Origin: Pseudomonas protegens
Lineage (GTDB): Bacteria > Pseudomonadota > Gammaproteobacteria > Pseudomonadales > Pseudomonadaceae
Reading direction: 5' to 3'
Assembly (NCBI RefSeq): GCF_003363755.1
Contig: NZ_CP031396.1
Location: 3,913,001 to 3,977,000 of the forward strand
Length of the DNA: 64,000 nucleotides
The notes under the pieces were generated by a model. That model saw nothing but the letters and a program-made list of their open reading frames with translations. It did no database searches and was not told the DNA's origin. The translations under genes and the position numbers were made by a program. Below, one piece after another: positions 32,829 to 40,303 of the stretch. Each line of letters begins with the position of its first letter. The stretch's first letter is position 1.

Positions 32829-34364
32829 TCAGGCGTCCAGCAGTATCGACTTGCCGGTCATCTCTTCAGGCTGCGCCAGGCCCAGCAGTTTGAGCATGGT
32901 GGGCGCCACGTCCGCCAGGACCCCGCCTTCACGGACTTTCAGCGCACGCTTGCCCACATAGATGAAAGGCACCGGCTCGGTGGTGTGAGCGGTGTGGGCC
33001 TGGCCGGTGGACTCGTCGGACATTTGCTCGACGTTGCCGTGGTCGGCGGTGATCAAGGCTTCGCCGCCGACCTTTTCCAGGGCATCGACGATGCGCCCGA
33101 CACACAGGTCCAGGCATTCCACGGCTTTCACCGCAGCGGCGAACACACCGCTGTGGCCGACCATGTCGCCGTTGGCGTAGTTGACGATGATCACGTCGTA
33201 GCGCTGGTGCTCGATGGCATCGACGATCTTGTCGGTGACTTCAGGAGCGCTCATCTCTGGCTGCAGGTCGTAGGTGGCGACTTTCGGCGACGGGATCAGG
33301 ATGCGTTCTTCACCCGGGAACGGCTCTTCACGGCCGCCGGAGAAAAAGAAGGTCACATGGGCGTATTTTTCGGTTTCGGCGATGCGCAGTTGGGTCTTGC
33401 CGTTTTTCGCCAGATAGTCGCCCAGTACGTTTTCCAGGCTGCCCGGAGCGAAGGCCGCCGGCGCGGGGATGCTGGCGGCGTACTGGGTGAGCATGACGAA
33501 GCCGGCCAGCTTGGGCTGGCGCGCGCGCTCGAAGTCCTTGAAGTCGTCCTCGACGAAGACCCGGGTCAGCTCGCGGGCGCGGTCGGCGCGGAAGTTCATG
33601 AACACCACGGCATCGCCGTCTTCGACCTTGACCGGCTCGCCGATGGTGGTGGCCTTGACGAACTCGTCGCTCTCTTCACGGGCGTAGGCCGCTTGCAGGC
33701 CTTGCTGGGCGGTGGCGGCGTTGAACTGGCCCTGGCCGTCGACGATCAGGTTGTAGGCCTGGGCCACGCGGTCCCAGCGATTGTCGCGGTCCATGGCGAA
33801 GTAACGGCCGATCAGGCTGGCGATGCGGCCCTTGCCCAGGGTCTTGAAGGTCTCGTCCAGCAGTTCGATGGACGACTGGGCGCTTTTTGGCGGGGTGTCG
33901 CGACCGTCGAGGAAGGCGTGCAGGTAGATCTTCTCGGCGCCGCGCTTGAAGGCCAGTTCGGCCATGGCGATCAGGTGGTCCTGATGGCTGTGCACGCCGC
34001 CGTCCGACAGCAGGCCGAGGATGTGTACGGCCTTGTCGGCGGCCACGGCCTTGTCCACGGCCGCGCAAATGGTCGGATTCTCGAAGAACTCACCGTCACG
34101 GATGGCCTTGGTCACCCGGGTGAAGTCCTGATACACCACGCGACCGGCGCCCAGGTTCATGTGGCCGACTTCGGAGTTGCCCATCTGTCCGTCCGGCAGG
34201 CCGACGTCCATGCCCGAACCGGAGATCAGGCCGTTGGGCATGCTGGCGCACAAGCGGTCCAGGACTGGCTTCTTGGCCGCATAGACGGCATTGGATTCGT
34301 GGCTCTCGCTGTGACCGAAGCCATCCAGAATCATCAGGACCAAAGGTTTAGGCGTGGTAGTCAT
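32829..34364 (-). CDS. gpmI: 2,3-bisphosphoglycerate-independent phosphoglycerate mutase
   Basis: This 511-residue alkaline-phosphatase-superfamily enzyme interconverts 3- and 2-phosphoglycerate using Mn2+. The N-terminal block VLMILDGFGHSESHESN carries a metal Asp; the phospho-accepting Ser is in GQMGNSEVGHMNLGAGRV. ITADHGNVEQM and QAHTAHTTEPVPFIY near the C-terminus complete the metal site. The ATG at 34364 is chosen over a GTG three codons earlier. It is transcribed away from the rhodanese-grxC-secB operon. Confidence 0.96.
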   Translation of the reverse strand: MTTTPKPLVLMILDGFGHSESHESNAVYAAKKPVLDRLCASMPNGLISGSGMDVGLPDGQMGNSEVGHMNLGAGRVVYQDFTRVTKAIRDGEFFENPTICAAVDKAVAADKAVHILGLLSDGGVHSHQDHLIAMAELAFKRGAEKIYLHAFLDGRDTPPKSAQSSIELLDETFKTLGKGRIASLIGRYFAMDRDNRWDRVAQAYNLIVDGQGQFNAATAQQGLQAAYAREESDEFVKATTIGEPVKVEDGDAVVFMNFRADRARELTRVFVEDDFKDFERARQPKLAGFVMLTQYAASIPAPAAFAPGSLENVLGDYLAKNGKTQLRIAETEKYAHVTFFFSGGREEPFPGEERILIPSPKVATYDLQPEMSAPEVTDKIVDAIEHQRYDVIIVNYANGDMVGHSGVFAAAVKAVECLDLCVGRIVDALEKVGGEALITADHGNVEQMSDESTGQAHTAHTTEPVPFIYVGKRALKVREGGVLADVAPTMLKLLGLAQPEEMTGKSILLDA

Positions 34365-34468
34365 GGCGTCCACTCGTGGCTGGATAGGGAAGTGTTGAGA
34401 AAGGAGGTGTGGAAAAACGGAGTGGCAGTTTAAAGCGAAGTTCCAATGGCGTCACCGCCGGGCGGGGT

Positions 34469-34496
34469 TTGGCCGACCTTGAGGGCTGTGTATACT
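34469..34496 (+). promoter_or_regulatory. Sigma-70 promoter of the rhodanese-grxC-secB operon
   Basis: TTGGCC (34469-34474) and TATACT (34491-34496) are 16 bp apart, 33 bp upstream of the first start codon at 34530. Confidence 0.6.
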
Positions 34497-34529
34497 GGCC
34501 GACATTTTAACGCCCTGGAACCTCCTTAG

Positions 34530-34943
34530 ATGGTTGCTCACCTGATTCAATTCGCCACTGAACACTACTTGCTCGTCGGCGCCTTCGCCATCCTGCTGGC
34601 TCTGTTGATCGCTCATGAATTGAGCCGCGGTGGCCGCAGCCTCAGCACCCGTGAACTGACTGCGCTGGTCAACAGCGAGCAGGGCGTAGTGATCGATATC
34701 CGTCCGTCCAAGGACTTCGCCGCTGGCCACATCGTCGGCGCGCTGAACATTCCTCAGGACAAGCTGGCCGCCCGCGTCGGCGAGCTGGAGAAGCACAAGG
34801 CCAAGACCATCATCCTGGTGGACGCCCAAGGCCAGCACGCCGGCACCCACGCCCGTGAGCTGCTGAAGTCCGGTTTCACCGCGGCCAAACTGTCTGGCGG
34901 TGTGTCCAGCTGGAAAGCCGACAACCTGCCATTGGTGAAGTAA
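34530..34943 (+). CDS. yibN: Membrane-anchored rhodanese-like protein lacking the catalytic Cys (YibN)
   Basis: The 137-residue protein has an N-terminal membrane helix (LLVGAFAILLALLIAHEL, about 14-31) and a rhodanese fold (VVIDIRPSKDFAAGHIVGALNIP is typical). Where an active rhodanese has Cys in the loop after the central strand, this protein reads TIILVDAQGQHAGTHA, so no persulfide chemistry is expected. It may act as a binding or scaffold domain at the membrane. It overlaps grxC by one base (TAATG) and is followed by secB, the arrangement usual in proteobacteria. Confidence 0.88.
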   Translation: MVAHLIQFATEHYLLVGAFAILLALLIAHELSRGGRSLSTRELTALVNSEQGVVIDIRPSKDFAAGHIVGALNIPQDKLAARVGELEKHKAKTIILVDAQGQHAGTHARELLKSGFTAAKLSGGVSSWKADNLPLVK

Positions 34944-35197
34944 TGCCCCAGGTCATCGTCTACTCCAGTGATTACTGCCCTTATTGCTCGCGGGCCAAGC
35001 ATCTGCTCGGGAGCAAAGGCGTAGCCTTCGAAGAGATCAAGGTCGATGGCAAGCCGCAGGTGCGCGCCGATATGGCTCAGAAGGCCGGACGCACGTCCGT
35101 ACCGCAGATCTGGATCGGTGCCACCCATGTAGGTGGTTGTGATGATTTGTTTGCCCTGGAGCGCGCCGGCAAGCTCGACGCGCTGCTGGCGGCCTGA
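34943..35197 (+). CDS. grxC: Glutaredoxin 3 (GrxC)
   Basis: The 84-residue thiol oxidoreductase has the active-site CPYC (Cys12, Cys15), the cis-Pro motif TSVPQIWIG and the GGCDDL glutathione-binding segment. It reduces disulphides with glutathione. It is translated from the same mRNA as the rhodanese-like gene upstream and secB downstream. Confidence 0.95.
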   Translation: MPQVIVYSSDYCPYCSRAKHLLGSKGVAFEEIKVDGKPQVRADMAQKAGRTSVPQIWIGATHVGGCDDLFALERAGKLDALLAA

Positions 35198-35239
35198 AAT
35201 TCCTAACCCTATAGACCCCAAGATCAAGAAGGATCTGAG

Positions 35240-35722
35240 ATGACTGACCAACAGAACACGGCTGCTGCCGAAGACGAAAGCGCACCGCAATTCTCCCTGC
35301 AGCGCATCTATGTGCGTGACCTGTCCTTCGAAGCGCCGAAAAGCCCGGCCATCTTCCGCCAGCAGTGGGAGCCAAGCGTCGGCCTGGACCTGAACACCCG
35401 TCAGAAAGCTCTGGAAGCCGACTTCCACGAAGTGGTGCTGACCCTGTCCGTGACCGTGAAGAACGGCGACGAAGTGGCCTTCATCGCTGAAGTGCAACAA
35501 GCCGGCATCTTCCTGATCAAGAACCTGGACGAGGCTTCCATGAGCCACACCCTGGGTGCCTTCTGCCCGAACATCCTGTTCCCTTACGCTCGCGAAGCGC
35601 TGGACAGCCTGGTGACCCGTGGTTCGTTCCCGGCGCTGATGCTGGCTCCGGTGAACTTCGACGCGCTGTACGCCCAGGAACTGCAACGCCTGCAGTCCGC
35701 CGGCGAAAACACCGTTCAGTAA
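35240..35722 (+). CDS. secB: Protein-export chaperone SecB
   Basis: The 160-residue cytosolic chaperone keeps preproteins unfolded and passes them to SecA. FSLQRIYVRDLSFEAPKSP, LEADFHEVVLTLSVTV and FCPNILFPYAREALDSLVTRGSFP are standard SecB blocks. It ends the rhodanese-grxC-secB operon and is followed at once by a terminator. Confidence 0.97.
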   Translation: MTDQQNTAAAEDESAPQFSLQRIYVRDLSFEAPKSPAIFRQQWEPSVGLDLNTRQKALEADFHEVVLTLSVTVKNGDEVAFIAEVQQAGIFLIKNLDEASMSHTLGAFCPNILFPYAREALDSLVTRGSFPALMLAPVNFDALYAQELQRLQSAGENTVQ

Positions 35723-35739
35723 GTACGGGTTGCGGTACG

Positions 35740-35767
35740 AAAAAAGCGCCTGTAACGGCGCTTTTTT
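35740..35767 (+). terminator. Rho-independent terminator after secB
   Basis: Six A, AGCGCC/GGCGCT stem with six-base loop, then six T, 18 bp after the secB stop. Confidence 0.9.
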
Positions 35768-35794
35768 CATGCTCGGGCGTCAGCTGTCCAAACC

Positions 35795-35899
35795 CTGTAA
35801 CCGCTGCCGCAGGCTGCGATCGACCACGAAGTGGGCGCCGTGATCGCGCCTGCAAGAAGGCCCTTCGGGCCTTGTCGCAGCCTGCGGCAGCGGCTACAG
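35795..35899. repeat. Long inverted repeat (CCGCTGCCG family)
   Basis: The arms 35801-35819 and 35875-35893 are perfect over 19 bp (CCGCTGCCGCAGGCTGCGA) and extend six bases outward with one mismatch. A smaller hairpin AAGGCCC-TTC-GGGCCTT lies inside (35857-35873). It separates convergent secB and trmL. A related repeat is at 53277-53423. Confidence 0.8.
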
Positions 35900-35906
35900 A
35901 GAATGG

Positions 35907-36362
35907 TTACTTGAAGCCCAGTTGCCGCCAGCCTTCATAGACGGCCACGGCTACGGTGTTGGACAGGTTCAGGCTGCGGCAGCCTTCGCGCATGGGCAAG
36001 CGCAGGCGTTGTTCGCCGGGCAGGGCGTCCAGTACGTCCGCCGGCAGGCCACGGCTTTCCGGGCCGAACAGGAAGGCGTCGCCTTCCTTGAAGCTGGCGT
36101 CATGGAAGGGCCGCGAGCCCTTGGTGGTGAAGGCGAACAGGCGCGGATGGCCGAGGCTTTCCAGGCAACTGGCCAGGTCGGCGTGGCGTTGCAAGGTGGC
36201 GTATTCGTGATAGTCGAGGCCGGCACGGCGCAGGCGCTTGTCGTCCATTTCGAAACCCAGCGGCTCGATCAAATGCAGGTGGCAGCCGCTGTTGGCGCAT
36301 AGCCTGATAACGTTGCCGGTATTCGGCGGTATTTCTGGTTGAAAGAGGATGACGTGAAACAT
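35907..36362 (-). CDS. trmL: tRNA (cytidine/uridine-2'-O-)-methyltransferase TrmL
   Basis: The 151-residue SPOUT-fold enzyme methylates the ribose at the wobble base (position 34) of tRNA-Leu isoacceptors. Conserved blocks are FQPEIPPNTGNVIRLCAN, HLIEPLGF, LFGPESRGLP and LPMREGCRSLNLSNTVAVAVYE, the last forming the trefoil knot with the SAM site. GGAG precedes the ATG at 36362, so that start is solid. Its start codon shares CATG with the divergent gene at 36361. Confidence 0.95.
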   Translation of the reverse strand: MFHVILFQPEIPPNTGNVIRLCANSGCHLHLIEPLGFEMDDKRLRRAGLDYHEYATLQRHADLASCLESLGHPRLFAFTTKGSRPFHDASFKEGDAFLFGPESRGLPADVLDALPGEQRLRLPMREGCRSLNLSNTVAVAVYEGWRQLGFK

Positions 36363-36801
36363 GCACGGCTCCGAAGAGAAAGACAGGCTGCATTCTACGC
36401 CTGAAGAAGACCCGCGACCGAAGCTAATGCCGAAGGTATTCGGCTCCCTGGCGATTGTCGGGGTGATGGTGGGGCTGATGATTGGCCGCCTGACCCAACC
36501 CGATCCTGTGGAGTTGCAGCAGGTCGAGGTGGCCGCTGATGGCCTGGTGCTGTGGTTCAACCATGAGCCCAAGGTTCACGGCGAACATATCGACGGCGCC
36601 GTGGCGTTGCTGTTCGACGCCCAGGGGCGCGGGCAGAACGGTCAGCTACAGGTCAATCAGAAGAATGTGAACTGGCGGGTGCGCCTGGCGGACCGGGGCT
36701 TGCTGCTGAATCTGGTGGCCGCCCGGCCGCTGCGGGGCGATTGGGCGGGTAGCGAGGTGGAGGGGCGCTGGCGCCTGGCGATCCACCTGCGGGAGGAATA
36801 A
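36361..36801 (+). CDS. Small membrane-anchored hypothetical protein
   Basis: From 36361 the protein is 146 residues: a charged N-terminus (HGSEEKDRLHSTPEEDPRPK), one membrane helix (about 26-43, FGSLAIVGVMVGLMIGRL) and a periplasmic domain with QVEVAADGLVLWFNHEPKV and a basic end. I know no named family. The ATG at 36361 overlaps the trmL start by two bases; a later ATG at 36427, just before the helix, is a possible start. Neither has a strong ribosome site. The hairpin repeats at 36801-37180 begin at its stop codon and would form its 3' untranslated region. Confidence 0.7.
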   Translation: MHGSEEKDRLHSTPEEDPRPKLMPKVFGSLAIVGVMVGLMIGRLTQPDPVELQQVEVAADGLVLWFNHEPKVHGEHIDGAVALLFDAQGRGQNGQLQVNQKNVNWRVRLADRGLLLNLVAARPLRGDWAGSEVEGRWRLAIHLREE

Positions 36802-37180
36802 AAGAGGGAAACCCCGGCCTGCCTGTACCAAGGCCCCCAAAAGCGGGAGGGGCTGATCGCCTTGGGGGCGATGAGTCCCGGTGTAAAGAAGGGGATTCCC
36901 GGCCTGCCTGTACCAGGGTCCCCGAAAGGGTTGTGGGCGCGTCGCTCAAAGCGTGATGAGCCCGGTGTTAAAGAGGGAAGCCCCAGCCTGCCTGTACCGA
37001 GGTTCCCGAAACCTTGGGCTCGTCGCGATGCGCGTGATGAGCCCGGTGCTAAAGAGGGAATTCCCGGCCTGCCTGTACCGAGGTTCCCGAAAACGTGGCC
37101 CGTCACTGTGAGCGTGATGGGCCGGGTATTAAAGAGGGGAATCCCCGGCCTGCCTGTACCAAGGTCCCCTAAACTGGGTA
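36801..37180. repeat. Tandem array of 80-85 bp hairpin-bearing units
   Basis: Units start with AAAGAGGG (or AAAGAAGG) at 36801, 36885, 36970, 37051 and 37131; the last is cut after about 50 bp. Each has a conserved part (CCGGCCTGCCTGTACC then AGGTTCCCGAAA) and then a hairpin ending near GCCCGGTGTT. Hairpin arms are 36849-36861/36867-36879, 36935-36946/36950-36963, 37016-37027/37033-37044 and 37097-37106/37114-37123. Arm sequences differ between units but mostly still pair (for example T-A in unit 3 is C-G in unit 4). Unit lengths of 84, 85, 81 and 80 break any single reading frame, so the array is non-coding. Confidence 0.8.
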
Positions 37181-37414
37181 GTGATAGGGTTATTGCAGGG
37201 GGCGTGCCAACTCTGGCTAGTGCTGCATGAATTGCCTGGACAAAAAGCCGAAAGCCCCGGAATCCGGGGCTTTTGCGTTTTCGAAGGGATAATTTTCAGA
37301 TTTGAAGGCCAGGCCTTGAATGATGGCGCTGTGCTCGATTGCGGTTCATCGCGCCTTCGGGCAGTGCATGCACCCCATCCTGGTGCACGCACATCCTCGT
37401 TGTTGGGGGAAGGC
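37181..37414. other. Non-coding spacer before ntrC
   Basis: This spacer links the tandem repeats to the ntrC stop. Apart from the terminator at 37251-37274 no gene or clear site is seen. Confidence 0.4.
37251..37274. terminator. Hairpin terminator between the repeat array and ntrC
   Basis: AAAGCCCCGG-AAT-CCGGGGCTTTT gives a 10-bp stem with T-tract on the plus strand and a T-rich stretch after the stem on the minus strand. It can end the transcript of the gene at 36361 and that of ntrBC. Confidence 0.8.
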
Positions 37415-38851
37415 TCAGCCTTCTTCGCTTTCGTCCTCGTCGGCTCCGTCCACCTTCATCCCCAACTCCTTGATCTTGCGGGTCAGGGTGTTGCGGCCCC
37501 AGCCCAACAGCACTGCGGCGTCGCGGCGGCGGCCGGCGGTGTGCTTGAGGGCGGTTTCGATCATGATCCGCTCGAAACTCGGCACCGCGCTGTCCAAAAG
37601 GCTCGACTGGCCGCGGGCTAGGGCCTGGTCGGCCCACTGGCGCAGGGCCTGTTCCCAGTTGGTTACCGGCGCCGAATCCTGGGGCAGGCTCAGCAGCTCC
37701 GGCGGCAGGTCGCTGATGTGCACCTCGCGCCCCGACGCCATGACGGTGATCCAGCGGCAGGTGTTCTCCAGCTGACGCACGTTGCCCGGCCAGAGCAGGT
37801 TCTTCAGGTATTCCTCGGTTTCGTTCTTCAGCAGCTTGGGTTCCACCGCCAGTTCCTGGGCGGCGCGGCTGAGGAAGTGCTTGGCCAGGGTCGGGATGTC
37901 TTCGCGACGGTCCGACAGGCGCGGGATATGGATGCGGATCACGTTGAGGCGGTGGAACAGGTCCTCACGAAACTTGCCGGCGTGCACCAGGGTTTCCAGG
38001 TTCTGGTGGGTGGCGGCGATGATCCGTACATCGACCTTGACTGGAGTATGTCCACCGACCCGGTAGAACTCGCCATCGGCCAGAACCCGCAGCAGACGAG
38101 TCTGGGTATCGGCCGGCATGTCGCCGATTTCGTCGAGGAACAGGGTGCCGCCATCGGCTTGCTCGAAACGTCCACGGCGCAGGTTGGCAGCGCCGGTGAA
38201 GGCGCCTTTTTCATGGCCGAACAGCTCGGACTCCATCAGGTCCTTAGGGATAGCCGCCATGTTCAGGGCGATGAACGGCGAAGCCGCCCGCGGGCTGTGA
38301 CGATGCAGGGCGTGGGCCACCAGTTCCTTGCCGGTGCCGGACTCGCCGTTGATCAACACCGTGATGTTGGAGTGACTCAGGCGCCCGATGGCGCGGAACA
38401 CCTCCTGCATCGCCGGCGCTTCGCCGATGATCTCCGGGGTGCGGGCCAGGGTCGGGGCCACTTCCAGGCCCTGCTGCTCCTGGGCATGCTGGTTGGCGCG
38501 CTTGACCAGGGACACCGCCTCATCCACATCGAATGGCTTGGGCAGGTACTCGAAGGCCCCGCCCTGGTAGGAGGCGACAGCGCTGTCCAGGTCCGAATGC
38601 GCGGTCATGATGATCACCGGCAGGCGCGGGTGCAGCTCGCGAATCCGCGCCAGCAGGTCGAGGCCGCTGGCACCGGGCATACGGATGTCGGAGATGATCA
38701 CGTCTGGCTGCTGGCGTGCCAGGCGACTCATCACCCCGTCGGCGCTGTCGAAGCTCTGGGTGGTCATGCCTTCTTGTTGCAAGGCTTTCTCCAGGACCCA
38801 ACGGATAGAACGGTCGTCATCGACGATCCACACGGTTTCACTACGGCTCAT
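37415..38851 (-). CDS. ntrC: Nitrogen regulation response regulator NtrC
   Basis: The 478-residue sigma-54 enhancer-binding protein has a receiver domain with phospho-acceptor Asp55 (VIISDIRMPG), an AAA+ domain with Walker A GESGTGKE and the sigma-54 contact loop ELFGHEKGAFTGA, and a C-terminal Fis-type helix-turn-helix (AAVLLGWGRNTLTRKIKEL). Phosphorylated by NtrB under nitrogen limitation, it turns on genes such as glnA. GGAG precedes the ATG at 38851. It overlaps the ntrB 3' end by 11 bp. Both the glnA and gabP promoters in this window are possible targets. Confidence 0.96.
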   Translation of the reverse strand: MSRSETVWIVDDDRSIRWVLEKALQQEGMTTQSFDSADGVMSRLARQQPDVIISDIRMPGASGLDLLARIRELHPRLPVIIMTAHSDLDSAVASYQGGAFEYLPKPFDVDEAVSLVKRANQHAQEQQGLEVAPTLARTPEIIGEAPAMQEVFRAIGRLSHSNITVLINGESGTGKELVAHALHRHSPRAASPFIALNMAAIPKDLMESELFGHEKGAFTGAANLRRGRFEQADGGTLFLDEIGDMPADTQTRLLRVLADGEFYRVGGHTPVKVDVRIIAATHQNLETLVHAGKFREDLFHRLNVIRIHIPRLSDRREDIPTLAKHFLSRAAQELAVEPKLLKNETEEYLKNLLWPGNVRQLENTCRWITVMASGREVHISDLPPELLSLPQDSAPVTNWEQALRQWADQALARGQSSLLDSAVPSFERIMIETALKHTAGRRRDAAVLLGWGRNTLTRKIKELGMKVDGADEDESEEG

Positions 38852-39932
38852 GTCGATGGGCTCCTTGTTCCAGAGGCAGAAAGATCGAGAAGGTGGTGTG
38901 GCCGGGATGGCTGTCACATTCGATCAGGCCCTGGTGCTGGCTGATGATGTTCTGGGTAATGGCCAGGCCCAGCCCGGTGCCGTCCGGGCGGCCGCTGACC
39001 ATGGGGAAGAAGAGGGTGTCCTGCAGCTCGGCAGGGATGCCCGGGCCGTTGTCGATGATCTCGATCTTGGTCACCAGGCGATGGCGCACATGGCCGATGG
39101 TGAACTGGCGCATGGTGCGGCTGCGCAGGGTGATGCGCCCCAGGCGCATTTCGTTCTGGCTGCTGATGGCTTGCATGGCGTTGCGCACGATGTTGAGCAC
39201 CGCCTGGATCATCTGCTCGCGGTCGATCAAAACGTCGGGAATGCTCGGGTCGTAATCGCGTACCAGGGTGATGCAGCCCTGGCTTTCGGCTTCCACCAGG
39301 CTGCTGACCCGCTCCAGCACTTCATGGATGTTGGTCAGCGCCAGGGACGGCAGCTTGTTCGAGCCCAGCATGCGGTCCACCAGGTTCCGCAGGCGGTCGG
39401 CCTCTTCGATGATGACGTTGGTGTAGTCCTTGAGGCTTTCCTCGGGCAGCTCCCGGGCCAGCAATTGTGCGGCGCCGCGAATCCCTCCCAAGGGGTTCTT
39501 GATCTCGTGGGCCAGGCCGCGCACCAGCATTTTGCTGGTTTCCTGCTTGGACAGCTGGGCCTCTTCCTTGGTGATGCGCAGCAGCCGGTCGCGGGGGTGG
39601 ACCTCCAGCAGCAGCAAGGTATCGCCATTGCTGAGGATCGGCGTCACCGCGTAGTCGACGGTCAGGGTCTGGCCAGTCAGGGCGGTGAGCATGGCCTCGC
39701 GCTTGGTGAAGGGGTGCGCCTGTTCCACCGCCTGGCGCAGGGAGCTCAGGGCCTCGGCGGATTCGGTGAACAGCTCGCTGATGAATTGCCCATGGCTGCG
39801 CTGGCCGCTGATGGCCAGGAGCATCTCCGCCGCCGGGTTCATGTACTCAAGGCGCAGGTCGGCGTTGAGCAGGATGGTGGCGGTGGTCAGGTTGTCCAGA
39901 AGCAGACGGTGCAGTGGGTCGCTGATGGTCAT
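38841..39932 (-). CDS. ntrB: Nitrogen regulation sensor histidine kinase NtrB
   Basis: The 363-residue soluble kinase has an N-terminal PAS domain (about 10-110), the phospho-accepting His142 in GLAHEIKNPLGGIRG, and a HATPase_c domain with IVRNAMQA (N box), IDNGPGIP (G1) and GRPDGTGLGLA (G2). It phosphorylates or dephosphorylates NtrC depending on PII. The start at 39932 gives the usual TISDPLHRLLLDNL N-terminus. An NtrC-like dyad lies about 230 bp upstream. Confidence 0.95.
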   Translation of the reverse strand: MTISDPLHRLLLDNLTTATILLNADLRLEYMNPAAEMLLAISGQRSHGQFISELFTESAEALSSLRQAVEQAHPFTKREAMLTALTGQTLTVDYAVTPILSNGDTLLLLEVHPRDRLLRITKEEAQLSKQETSKMLVRGLAHEIKNPLGGIRGAAQLLARELPEESLKDYTNVIIEEADRLRNLVDRMLGSNKLPSLALTNIHEVLERVSSLVEAESQGCITLVRDYDPSIPDVLIDREQMIQAVLNIVRNAMQAISSQNEMRLGRITLRSRTMRQFTIGHVRHRLVTKIEIIDNGPGIPAELQDTLFFPMVSGRPDGTGLGLAITQNIISQHQGLIECDSHPGHTTFSIFLPLEQGAHRHEP

Positions 39933-40303
39933 GGGTAAGTGGTGACCTCTTTTGAAGCAAGACAATCCGGGGCCGGTCCCGAATTGCGCGCGCGGGTAAG
40001 GCGCTGATGTGGAGAAAATGCAAAAACCAAACCAAGGCTCCGAAAAGAAGCGTCCAAGCCCTGAAACAGCCGTTTGAAGCTCGATTGCGTGGCGCTTTGC
40101 CAGCCCAGGCGGGTATTTTCGAACCAAAATGGGCTGTGAATGGTCTCCGGGTGCAGCCTGCTGCACCAATATAGTGCATGAATCTGCATGGTGCTTGCGC
40201 GGTGCTCGACGGTGTGGGAATCAACGCCCGTTTTTCAGCGGTCGCTGTCAGGGAGCGGGTTTAAAGTGCTCGAACCCCATGCTTCAAGGTTTAGGATGCG
40301 GCC
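39933..40303. other. Divergent regulatory region between ntrB and ada
   Basis: No gene is supported in this 371-bp gap. It carries an NtrC-like dyad at 40162-40178 and the promoters of both ntrB and ada. A possible second half-site (GGTGC) lies near 40189-40193. Confidence 0.4.
40162..40178. promoter_or_regulatory. NtrC-like binding site
   Basis: TGCACCAATATAGTGCA matches the NtrC consensus TGCACCA-N3-TGGTGCA closely, with one weaker position in the right half. It could mediate autoregulation of ntrBC. It lies closer to ada (126 bp) than to ntrB (230 bp), so either gene could be the target. Confidence 0.5.

Noticed and set aside
34479..34496. TTGAGG as -35 of the promoter at TATACT
   Set aside because: Only 6 bp separate them; TTGGCC at 16 bp is the better match.
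36657..37230. Open frames on both strands through the tandem repeats that give repetitive Gly/Pro-rich proteins
   Set aside because: Unit lengths (84, 85, 81, 80) shift the frame, no ribosome sites were found, and stems vary with compensation, so the array is better read as non-coding.
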